DNA of 39,900 bases, from positions 1 through 39,900 of the forward strand of contig SVON01000017.1 in the NCBI GenBank assembly GCA_015066365.1, given 5' to 3'. The notes below the pieces were generated by a model that saw only the letters and a program-made list of their open reading frames with translations, did not search any database and was not told the origin of the DNA. A program made the translations under genes and the position numbers. Within the stretch, counting starts at the first letter, position 1, and each line of letters opens with the position of its first letter. This DNA comes from Oscillospiraceae bacterium. Its GTDB lineage: Bacteria; Bacillota; Clostridia; Oscillospirales; Acutalibacteraceae. Shown in pieces: positions 24,952 to 31,144 of this stretch.

Positions 24952-26049
24952 ATGTTTGTCCGGGTGATGCATAAGCGGCGGTTACGGGACGGGGCTTACA
25001 GCATAGGGCTGGCGCTGTGCGCGGTAGCGCTGCTCACTTATCCCACCGCGGTGGCCACCGGCATCAGCCGGGGGCTTTCCATCTGCTCATCGGTAATCCT
25101 GCCCTCTCTGTTCCCCTTTATGCTGCTGTCGGGGCTGCTCACCGACTCCCCGCTCTGCCGCAGACCGGGGCGGGTGGCGGTGTGGGTGGCACGGCGGTGG
25201 TTCGGTCTGCCGGGATGTTGCGCCCCGGCCATTCTGCTGGGGCTGGTGGGTGGCTATCCCGCCGGGATGATGGCGGTGGCACAGCTGTACAAACAGGGAC
25301 AGATCAGCCGGGAGCAATGGCGGCGGCTGTCCGCCTTTTGCGTGGGGGGCGGGCCGGGGTTTATCGTCAGCACGGTGGGCGCAGGCTTGTTGGGTAGCGC
25401 TCAGGCGGGGCTGCTGTTGTTTGCGGCGCAGACGACGGTGGCGCTGGGCATCGGCATCGGTCTGGGGCGGGGACACCGCCACCCCGAAGAAGAAACACGC
25501 CCTCCCCTGCCCCCGCGCCGCCCCTTTGCTCACGTGGTGGGAGATAGCTGCGGGGCGCTGCTGACCGTGTGCGGGTTTGTGACGTTGGCGGCTATGGTGC
25601 TGGCGCTGTCCGAGGGCGCAGGCGTAGCCGCCGCGCTGGCCGGATGGCTGGGGCTGAACACCGCCACGGTATCGGCGGTGCTGGCAGGGATACTGGAGGT
25701 CAGCGGCGGCTGTGTGGCGGTGGTGGGACTGGGCGGGCTTACCCCGTTGTGGCTGAGCCTGACCCTCAGTTGGGCGGGGCTGTCGGTGCAGGGGCAGTTG
25801 GCCGCCGCCCTACCGGAGGAGCGGTTGCTTACGGGCTATTTCTGGCGGTGGCGACTGACCCACGGTCTGCTTAGCGGCGGGGTGGCACTGCTGCTGTTCC
25901 ACCTCTTCCCACCCAGCGACCTCACCGCCGGTGGCAGACCGCAGGCTCTCCCCTTTTCGGTGTCTGCCAGCGGGTCGGTGATGCTGCTTTTTCTCTGTTT
26001 TTTGACAATGTTGTATTTTTCGCAAAAAAAGACTGGAAATCCGGAATGA
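24952..26049 (+). CDS. ylbJ: Sporulation membrane protein YlbJ
   Basis: A 365-residue polytopic protein related to the nucleoside-recognition (Gate) family. Characteristic segments are SSVILPSLFPFMLLSGLL, LGLVGGYPAGMMAVAQLYKQGQIS and GGGPGFIVSTVGAGLLGS, with a final hydrophobic tail. YlbJ is needed for spore heat resistance and is made under sigma-E in Bacillus. A weak sigma-E-like pair (GCATAGA at 24901, CATATACA at 24922) precedes it. ATG 24952 has GGGGTGG ahead; ATG 24967 is an alternative. It is divergent from yqfC. Confidence 0.9.
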   Translation: MFVRVMHKRRLRDGAYSIGLALCAVALLTYPTAVATGISRGLSICSSVILPSLFPFMLLSGLLTDSPLCRRPGRVAVWVARRWFGLPGCCAPAILLGLVGGYPAGMMAVAQLYKQGQISREQWRRLSAFCVGGGPGFIVSTVGAGLLGSAQAGLLLFAAQTTVALGIGIGLGRGHRHPEEETRPPLPPRRPFAHVVGDSCGALLTVCGFVTLAAMVLALSEGAGVAAALAGWLGLNTATVSAVLAGILEVSGGCVAVVGLGGLTPLWLSLTLSWAGLSVQGQLAAALPEERLLTGYFWRWRLTHGLLSGGVALLLFHLFPPSDLTAGGRPQALPFSVSASGSVMLLFLCFLTMLYFSQKKTGNPE

Positions 26050-26092
26050 GGTATGCTATACTTATGTGAGTAACCGAAAGGAGGTGCCCGCT

Positions 26093-26308
26093 ATGCGCCG
26101 CAAACTGTACGGCAACAACATCCAGCCCTGCTGTGAATACTGCGCCCACGCAAGACGGGCCACCGACGGACGGGTGATGCTGTGCCACCGCCGCGGCATC
26201 GTACCGCTGTATCACAAATGCCGGAAGTTTAAGTACGACCCCCTCAAGCGTATCCCCTTCCGTCAGCCCCCGCTGCAAAAATATCAGCCGGAGGATTTTA
26301 AGCTGTAA
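26093..26308 (+). CDS. Cys-rich small hypothetical protein
   Basis: A 71-residue basic protein with cysteines at 13, 14, 17, 31 and 43, spaced so that they could hold one metal (CEYC, LC, KC). The segment CRKFKYDPLKRIP is a strong candidate for a family signature. AAAGGAGG lies 8 bases before ATG 26093. An extended -10 (TGCTATACT) sits at about 26055-26062. The function is unknown. Confidence 0.82.
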   Translation: MRRKLYGNNIQPCCEYCAHARRATDGRVMLCHRRGIVPLYHKCRKFKYDPLKRIPFRQPPLQKYQPEDFKL

Positions 26309-26361
26309 TACACCCTGCAACGAAAAGTGAGAAAATCCTGAAATTTTTTTCGCTTTTTCTA

Positions 26362-26390
26362 TTGACAAACCGATAGCGGTTTGCTATAAT
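26362..26390 (+). promoter_or_regulatory. Promoter of tRNA-Gly with palindromic spacer
   Basis: TTGACA (26362-26367), 17 bases, TATAAT (26385-26390), a full consensus. The spacer is occupied by an 18-base inverted repeat, CAAACCG-ATAG-CGGTTTG (26366-26383). Confidence 0.9.
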
Positions 26391-26410
26391 ACCCCTCGTT
26401 GCAGAGAGAT

Positions 26411-26486
26411 GCGGCTGTAGCTCATCTGGTAGAGCGCCACCTTGCCAAGGTGGAGGTAGCGAGTTCGAGCCTCGTCAGCCGCTCCA
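26411..26486 (+). tRNA. tRNA-Gly (anticodon GCC)
   Basis: The acceptor GCGGCTG (26411-26417) pairs with CAGCCGC (26476-26482), and CCA is encoded. Anticodon GCC is at 26444-26446 in a 7-base loop. It is identical over its whole length to the second copy at 39806-39881. Confidence 0.97.
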
Positions 26487-26489
26487 AAA

Positions 26490-26526
26490 AAAAGAAGGAC
26501 ACCCAATCGGGTGTCCTTCTTTTTTT
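26490..26526 (+). terminator. Terminator of tRNA-Gly
   Basis: GAAGGACACCC (26494-26504) pairs with GGGTGTCCTTC (26509-26519) around AATC, followed by T7. Confidence 0.93.
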
Positions 26527-26548
26527 GCGGCTGCTTCGGCTCGGACTC
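26527..26548 (-). repeat. Inverted copy of the tRNA-Gly 3' end
   Basis: Read on the minus strand, this matches the T-arm and acceptor of tRNA-Gly. GCGGCTG, GGCTCG and ACTC on the plus strand are complementary to the tRNA 3' region, interrupted by a 4-base and a 1-base mismatch. Confidence 0.75.
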
Positions 26549-26646
26549 CGAATTTTGTCCACAGGACAAAATTCAAGGTTTTGGGCGAAGATCGTGTGCG
26601 AATAGAAGTATCACTTAGCCTCGGCCAAAACCAGAGTTCTGAGCCG
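26537..26646 (+). other. Three-stem structured unit, tRNA-Gly tail copy 1
   Basis: The outer stem pairs 26537-26548 with 26634-26646, 12 pairs with one bulged T. Hairpin GAATTTTGTCC/GGACAAAATTC (26550-26574) has an ACA loop. The long-loop stem pairs GGTTTTGG (26577-26584) with CCAAAACC (26625-26632). The right arm GAGTTCTGAGCC resembles the tRNA T-arm. It is noncoding. Confidence 0.65.
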
Positions 26647-26702
26647 TCCAATGAACACACCGTTCCAAAGGCGTGGGTGTCCTTCTTTTTTTGCGGCTGC
26701 TT

Positions 26703-26810
26703 CGGCTCGGACTCCGAATTTTGTCCACAGGACAAAATTCAAGGTTTTACCGACGGAACTACCTAATTTCAACGCAATTTCTCCCCTCGGAAAAACCAGA
26801 GTTCAGAGCC
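26703..26810 (+). other. Three-stem structured unit, tRNA-Gly tail copy 2
   Basis: The outer stem and 11-bp hairpin are the same as in copy 1. The third stem has changed: GGTTTT-A-CCGA (26743-26753) pairs with TCGG-A-AAAACC (26787-26797). The loop sequence is unrelated to copy 1, so the arms are conserved while the loop is not. Confidence 0.65.
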
Positions 26811-26819
26811 TCGCAAAAC

Positions 26820-26845
26820 GACCGACCTCGATGGTCGGTCTTTTT
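26820..26845 (+). terminator. Terminator closing the tRNA-Gly tail
   Basis: GACCGACC (26820-26827) pairs with GGTCGGTC (26833-26840), followed by T5. Confidence 0.85.
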
Positions 26846-26882
26846 GATTTTGCGGTTTATGTATTATCTTGGAACGTGGAAA

Positions 26883-26929
26883 ACTCCCTCCGTCACGGCT
26901 AACGCCATAGCCTCCCTCGAGAGGGAGGC
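26883..26929. repeat. Dispersed hairpin repeat, copy 1
   Basis: CTCCCTCCGTCACGGCT is followed by a perfect 22-base palindrome (26908-26929, arms AGCCTCCCTC). A related copy lies at 35505-35556. Similar short palindromic repeats are, to my knowledge, frequent in gut Clostridia. Confidence 0.7.
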
Positions 26930-27070
26930 TTTGCTCAATCCACACACCACCCCCATCTCTTGTGTCAATGAAACTTTCCATTTTTATTCAAAAACCATTC
27001 ATATTTTCACCAAAAAATCAAAAAATCTCAAAAAATCGCAACTTTTGGTTGCAAAAACAGCATTTTTCTC
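26930..27070. other. AT-rich noncoding stretch
   Basis: I see no reading frame, RNA gene or repeat here. It lies between the dispersed repeat and the promoter of the amino-sugar operon. Confidence 0.5.
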
Positions 27071-27099
27071 TTGATTTTTTGATGAAATGGGTGTATGAT
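27071..27099 (+). promoter_or_regulatory. Promoter of the amino-sugar operon
   Basis: TTGATT (27071-27076), 17 bases, TATGAT (27094-27099). Just after the likely start site, GGTGG (27106-27110) can pair with CCACC (27119-27123). The same place offers a dyad that an operon-encoded HTH could use. Confidence 0.75.
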
Positions 27100-27163
27100 G
27101 GTCAAGGTGGCTATAAGACCACCGTGTATGTAATGTAGTATATTATTTTTTAGGAGGCTCTTT

Positions 27164-28786
27164 ATGACGATTGGTGAGAAGATTACCGCGCTGCGTAACG
27201 CCGCCGGTATGTCCCAGGACGCCCTGGCCGACAGCCTGTCGGTGTCCCGTCAGTCTGTTTCCAAGTGGGAGGCAGACCAAGCGCAACCCCAAATTGATAA
27301 AGTGATGCAGATCTGCAAGCTGTTCACCGTCTCTGCCGACGTCCTGCTGGACGACGACAAGGTGGTGGACCGTGCCCCCGCCGGCACCGCCCCCAAGCTG
27401 AAGTATTTCGGCACCGACGGGTTCCGTGGCGAGGCCAACTGCAACCTGACCTCGATGCAGGCCTACAAGGTAGGCCGCTTCCTGGGCTGGTATTTCTCCT
27501 CTCCCCTGTCCGGCTGCAAGGATGAAAACTACCGCCCCCGCATCGTGATCGGTAAGGATACCCGCCGCTCTAGCTATATGCTGGAGTATTCCATCGTGGC
27601 CGGTATCACCGCCAGCGGTGCCGATGCCCACATGCTGCACGTGACCACCACCCCCAGCGTGTCCTACGTGACCCGCACCGATGAGTTTGACTGCGGTATT
27701 ATGATCACCGCCAGCCACAACCCCTTCTACGACAACGGCATCAAGGTCATCAACCGCTACGGTGAGAAGCTGGACGATGCCACCACCGCCCTCATTGAGG
27801 CCTATATCGACGGCAACCTGAAGGCTCTGGGTGTGGAGGGCGACGACCTGCCCCTGGCCAAACGGGAGCACATCGGTTGCATCATCGACTACGTAGCCGG
27901 CCGTAACCGCTACGTAGGGTATCTGATCTCCATCGCATCCAATTCCTATAAGAAACTGCGTATCGGTCTGGACTGCGCTAACGGCGCCAGCTGGATGATC
28001 GCCAAGGCGGTGTTCGACGCCCTGGGCGCCCAGACCGTCATCATCGGCGACCATCCGGACGGCCTGAACTGTAACAGCGGCTGCGGCTCCACCCATATGG
28101 AGAAGCTGTGCGAGCTGGTCAAGGAGCAGAAGCTGGACGTGGGCTTTGCCTTTGACGGCGACGCCGACCGGTGCCTGGCGGTGGACGAAAACGGCAACGT
28201 GGTGGACGGCGACGCCATGATGTATATCCTGGGTATGCGCCTGAAGAACCGTGGTATGCTGAACAAGGATACGGTGGTGGCCACCATCATGTCCAACAGC
28301 GGCTTCTTCGCCAGCCTGAAGCGGGCCGGCATGGAGGTGGACCAGACCGCCGTGGGTGACCGCTTTGTGTACGAGTCCATGCAGAAGAACGACTTTAGCC
28401 TGGGCGGTGAGCAGTCCGGCCACATCATTATGAAAAAGTACGCCACCACCGGCGACGGCATCCTGACCGCCATTATGATCGCGGAAGAGATGTGCGATCG
28501 CAAGCTGAGCCTGTCCAAACTGGCAGAGCCGGTGACCCTGTATCCCCAGCATCTCGTGAACCTGCGGGTCAAGAGCAAAGAGGCTGTGATGAACGACCAG
28601 GCGGTGCTGGATGCCCAGGCCGAGGCGGAGAAACTGATCGCCGGCAACGGTCGCACCCTGCTGCGCCAGAGCGGCACCGAGCCGGTCATCCGCGTGATGG
28701 TAGAAGCAGAAACGCCTGAGCTGTGCGAGAAGTACGCCGCTATGATCGCTGACGTCATCAAGGAAAGGGGGCATTGTGTTGAATAA
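27164..28786 (+). CDS. XRE helix-turn-helix fused to phosphoglucosamine mutase
   Basis: A 540-residue single frame. Residues 4-63 are a Cro/CI HTH (MSQDALADSLSVSRQSVSKWEADQAQP). A short linker leads to a full phosphohexomutase (78-540), which converts glucosamine-6-P to glucosamine-1-P in the GlmM subfamily. It has the FGTDGFRG start, the phosphoserine loop ITASHNPFYDNGIK with S184, metal loop DGDADR (331-336), sugar loop GGEQSGH (414-420) and phosphate loop RQSGTEPVIR (501-510). TAGGAGG precedes ATG 27164, and no Met lies between the domains, so the fusion is real at the sequence level. A normal GlmM has about 450 residues. It is the first gene of a three-gene operon. I infer a mutase that may also bind DNA and control its own operon. 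Confidence 0.93.
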   Translation: MTIGEKITALRNAAGMSQDALADSLSVSRQSVSKWEADQAQPQIDKVMQICKLFTVSADVLLDDDKVVDRAPAGTAPKLKYFGTDGFRGEANCNLTSMQAYKVGRFLGWYFSSPLSGCKDENYRPRIVIGKDTRRSSYMLEYSIVAGITASGADAHMLHVTTTPSVSYVTRTDEFDCGIMITASHNPFYDNGIKVINRYGEKLDDATTALIEAYIDGNLKALGVEGDDLPLAKREHIGCIIDYVAGRNRYVGYLISIASNSYKKLRIGLDCANGASWMIAKAVFDALGAQTVIIGDHPDGLNCNSGCGSTHMEKLCELVKEQKLDVGFAFDGDADRCLAVDENGNVVDGDAMMYILGMRLKNRGMLNKDTVVATIMSNSGFFASLKRAGMEVDQTAVGDRFVYESMQKNDFSLGGEQSGHIIMKKYATTGDGILTAIMIAEEMCDRKLSLSKLAEPVTLYPQHLVNLRVKSKEAVMNDQAVLDAQAEAEKLIAGNGRTLLRQSGTEPVIRVMVEAETPELCEKYAAMIADVIKERGHCVE

Positions 28787-29450
28787 GTTGGTCAAAACCG
28801 CCGACCTGTACGATTGCCAGGTCCCTTATCTCAAAGATTTGTTCGACTCCTGCGAATACCCCTGGGAGATGCTGCCCAAAATCAAAGAGTATATCCTGGG
28901 GCTCATCGAGGCCGGTCTGCCGGAGTTCACCGAGCTGAAGCCCGGTGTATGGGTGGGCAAGGACGTGAAGATCGCCGACTACGTGACCATCGAGGCCCCC
29001 GCCATCATCGGTCACGGCACCGAGATCCGTCCCGGTGCCTATATCCGCGGCAGCGTCATCACCGGCAGCGGCTGTGTGATGGGCAACTCCAGCGAGTTTA
29101 AGAACTGCATCCTGCTGGACAAGGTGCAGGTCCCCCACTACAACTACGTGGGCGACTCGGTGCTGGGCAACAAGGCCCACATGGGTGCCGGCACCATCTG
29201 CTCCAACCTAAAGTCCGACGGCAAGCCGGTGGTCATCCACGGCGACATCGATTATATCACCGGTCTGCGTAAGATCGGCGGTATCCTGGCGGACGGCGCC
29301 GACGCCGGTTGCGGCTGTGTCATCAACCCCGGCACGGTCATCGGCAAAGGCACCACCATCTATCCCCTGACCTCCCTGCGGGGTGTGTATCCCGCCGGTT
29401 GCATTGTCAAAGCCACCAATACTATTGTAGAGAGAAAGGAAAATGTGTGA
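28776..29450 (+). CDS. Left-handed beta-helix acyltransferase (GlmU C-terminal type)
   Basis: A 224-residue protein with a short helical N-terminus (1-50) and then hexapeptide repeats (IEAPAIIGHGTEIRPGAYIRGSVI, GAGTICSNLKSDG, GGILADGADAGCGCVINPGTVIGKGTTI). The repeats match the acetyltransferase half of GlmU, including the GAGT and N segment. The uridylyltransferase half is absent. It probably acetylates glucosamine-1-P or a related sugar nucleotide. The start is GTG 28776, overlapping the mutase by 11 bases. The first TTG codon next to it is an alternative start. Confidence 0.87.
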   Translation: MLNKLVKTADLYDCQVPYLKDLFDSCEYPWEMLPKIKEYILGLIEAGLPEFTELKPGVWVGKDVKIADYVTIEAPAIIGHGTEIRPGAYIRGSVITGSGCVMGNSSEFKNCILLDKVQVPHYNYVGDSVLGNKAHMGAGTICSNLKSDGKPVVIHGDIDYITGLRKIGGILADGADAGCGCVINPGTVIGKGTTIYPLTSLRGVYPAGCIVKATNTIVERKENV

Positions 29451-30160
29451 TGAAATACATTGTTGTGAACACCTATGACGAACTGAGCAACAAGGCGGCC
29501 GACCTGATTGCCGCCCAGATCCTGGTGAAGCCCCACTGCGTGCTGGGTCTGGCCACCGGCTCCTCCCCCGTGGGCACCTATAAGCGCCTGATCGAGGACA
29601 ACAAGGCCGGCAAAATCGACTTCTCCACCGTCACCAGCGTGAACCTGGACGAGTACGTGGGCCTGGACGGCTCCAACGACCAGAGCTACCGCTATTTTAT
29701 GAACGACAACCTGTTCAACCACGTGAACATCGACAAGGCCAAGACCTTTGTCCCCAACGGCTGTGCCGCTGACCTGGCCGCCGAGGGCGAGGCCTATGAC
29801 GCGATGATCAAGGAGCTGGGCGGCATCGACCTGCAGCTTCTCGGCATCGGTCTGGACGGCCACATCGGCTTTAATGAGCCGGATGCCTATTTCACCGGCC
29901 CCACCCACGAGGTGAAGCTGGACGAGTCCACCATCGAGGCCAACGCGCGTTTCTTCGCCAGCAAGGACGAGGTGCCCACCACCGCCATCACCATGGGTAT
30001 GCTGTCCATCATGCAGGCCAAGAAGGTGCTGCTGGTGGCCAACGGCGCCGCTAAGAAAGCCATTGTTGAGAAGGCGTTTTTCGGTCCCATCGATCCCCAG
30101 GTGCCTGCCTCCATCCTGCAGCTGCACCCCGACGTGACCGTCATTTACAGCGAAAACTAA
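29450..30160 (+). CDS. nagB: Glucosamine-6-phosphate deaminase
   Basis: A 236-residue enzyme converting glucosamine-6-P to fructose-6-P and ammonia. It has the phosphate-binding GLATGSSPVGTYKRL, the catalytic NLDEYVG and the GIGLDGHIGFNEP motif with catalytic Asp and His. The length is typical of the Firmicute form without the C-terminal allosteric extension. ATG 29450 overlaps the previous stop by one base (TGATG). Placing a breakdown enzyme in one operon with synthesis enzymes suggests control of the GlcN-6-P pool. Confidence 0.95.
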   Translation: MKYIVVNTYDELSNKAADLIAAQILVKPHCVLGLATGSSPVGTYKRLIEDNKAGKIDFSTVTSVNLDEYVGLDGSNDQSYRYFMNDNLFNHVNIDKAKTFVPNGCAADLAAEGEAYDAMIKELGGIDLQLLGIGLDGHIGFNEPDAYFTGPTHEVKLDESTIEANARFFASKDEVPTTAITMGMLSIMQAKKVLLVANGAAKKAIVEKAFFGPIDPQVPASILQLHPDVTVIYSEN

Positions 30161-30170
30161 GCAAGATAGA

Positions 30171-30205
30171 GAAAGAGCCTACCCGGTTGGGTAGGCTCTT
30201 CTTCT
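30171..30205. terminator. Terminator of the amino-sugar operon
   Basis: AAGAGCCTACCC pairs with GGGTAGGCTCTT around GGTT, with T-rich and A-rich flanks. It serves convergent genes. Confidence 0.88.
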
Positions 30206-30206
30206 A

Positions 30207-30641
30207 TTACAAGTACCCGCGCAGTTGGACGCCCAATTTTTCCTCCAGAGCAATCAGACGTTTGCAGATATCCTTGGAGGTTTCGTCGGCGGCGGCATAC
30301 TGGTTGAGATAGCGGCTGAGGGATTTGACCCCCATATCGCACCCGTCGGTCATCAGGTCGGCGATGGTGGCGTCCGACTCGTCCAGCTTCAGCTTCACCG
30401 TGGTCTTGATCCAGGACATCCCCTTGGCCATGGGGTTGGGGGCCTTGCCCTCGTCCCCGTAGCGGTCTAAGAGTTCCTGCAATTCCTGATCCAGTTGGTT
30501 GTGGGCCTGCTTGCAGTCGGCAAGATAGGCCTTCATCTGCTTGTCGCTGACGTAGTCCAGTACGTCGTCGATGGAGGACACCCCCATCTGGATGCCGGCA
30601 TCGCACTCCCGTAATAGTTTAATGGTATCTTGTTCAATCAT
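30207..30641 (-). CDS. Helical hypothetical protein (ferritin-like bundle?)
   Basis: A 144-residue, almost wholly alpha-helical cytoplasmic protein with four long amphipathic helices, resembling DUF2383-type four-helix bundles. No clear ferritin iron ligands (ExxH pairs) are seen. The function is unknown. Upstream on the minus strand is GGATATACTAACC, then a CCCC-GAAA-GGGG hairpin that includes the ribosome binding region. That leader resembles the one before the yqzL-like gene. Confidence 0.75.
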   Translation of the reverse strand: MIEQDTIKLLRECDAGIQMGVSSIDDVLDYVSDKQMKAYLADCKQAHNQLDQELQELLDRYGDEGKAPNPMAKGMSWIKTTVKLKLDESDATIADLMTDGCDMGVKSLSRYLNQYAAADETSKDICKRLIALEEKLGVQLRGYL

Positions 30642-30681
30642 GGATCCTCTCCCCTTTCGGGGTTAGTATATCCCAAATTTT

Positions 30682-30722
30682 ACAAAAAACTCCCGGATGC
30701 GGTGCATCCGGGAGTTTTCTCT
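30682..30722 (-). terminator. Terminator of the SGNH-RyR-GtrA operon
   Basis: AACTCCCGGATGC pairs with GCATCCGGGAGTT. On the minus strand it is followed by T6. Confidence 0.9.
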
Positions 30723-31132
30723 CACTTTTTCGCCGTATCAATGCTGCCGCGGAACACCACGAACCGCTGATACAGGTATTCGGTGACAAAATTCACCGCC
30801 ATAGTCAGGGCTTCCACCAGGAATTTATCCCAGCCGGCCCTCTCGGTCAGCACCGCGGTCCACCAGGTAGACACCGGGGTGAACACCAGATAGAAAAGCG
30901 CCACTTTTAGCATAGCGATGGGCACATTGTTCGCTGACTGAAAAGTAAACTTCCGGTTAAGGGTAAAATTCCACACCACCGACAGCACCAGAGAAATCAA
31001 ATGCCCCAGCCACGGCACCAATGAAAGCACCTCGGTGAGCAAAGTAAAACTGCCGATCTGAATCACGCCGGCGCTCACCGAAAACAGAGTGAATTTTACG
31101 GCACGCCACAACTCTTTACGCTCTTTTTTCAT
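30722..31132 (-). CDS. GtrA-family membrane protein
   Basis: A 136-residue protein with four membrane helices. The GtrA signature VVWNFTLNRKFTFQ is near residue 50 and YLYQRFVVFR is near the end. GtrA proteins help move lipid-linked sugars across the membrane in envelope glycan modification. It is the last gene of a four-gene operon, 12 bases after the RyR-domain gene. Confidence 0.92.
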   Translation of the reverse strand: MKKERKELWRAVKFTLFSVSAGVIQIGSFTLLTEVLSLVPWLGHLISLVLSVVWNFTLNRKFTFQSANNVPIAMLKVALFYLVFTPVSTWWTAVLTERAGWDKFLVEALTMAVNFVTEYLYQRFVVFRGSIDTAKK

Positions 31133-31144
31133 CCTATCCCATCC

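Larger units (their letters stand above)
26509..26748 (+). repeat. 74-bp exact direct repeat in the tRNA-Gly tail
   Basis: Bases 26509-26582 recur without change at 26675-26748 (period 166). The repeat starts in the 3' arm of the terminator and runs through the inverted tRNA-tail copy and an 11-bp hairpin. The second copy lacks the 5' arm of the terminator, although GGACACC-like sequence is partly regained at 26651-26661. Confidence 0.94.

Noticed and set aside
26475-26735. Small minus-strand frames across the tRNA-Gly tail (similar ones at 151-516)
   Set aside because: They are translations of the hairpin repeats and terminators. They have no ribosome binding site, and the repeats are palindromic, so frames appear on both strands.
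27100-27163. glmS-type ribozyme or riboswitch before the amino-sugar operon
   Set aside because: The leader is only about 60 bases and shows one small dyad, not the ribozyme core.
27143-28795. Minus-strand frame of 550 codons over the HTH-GlmM gene
   Set aside because: A shadow of the coding strand caused by codon bias, with His/Val/Gly-rich translation and no motifs.
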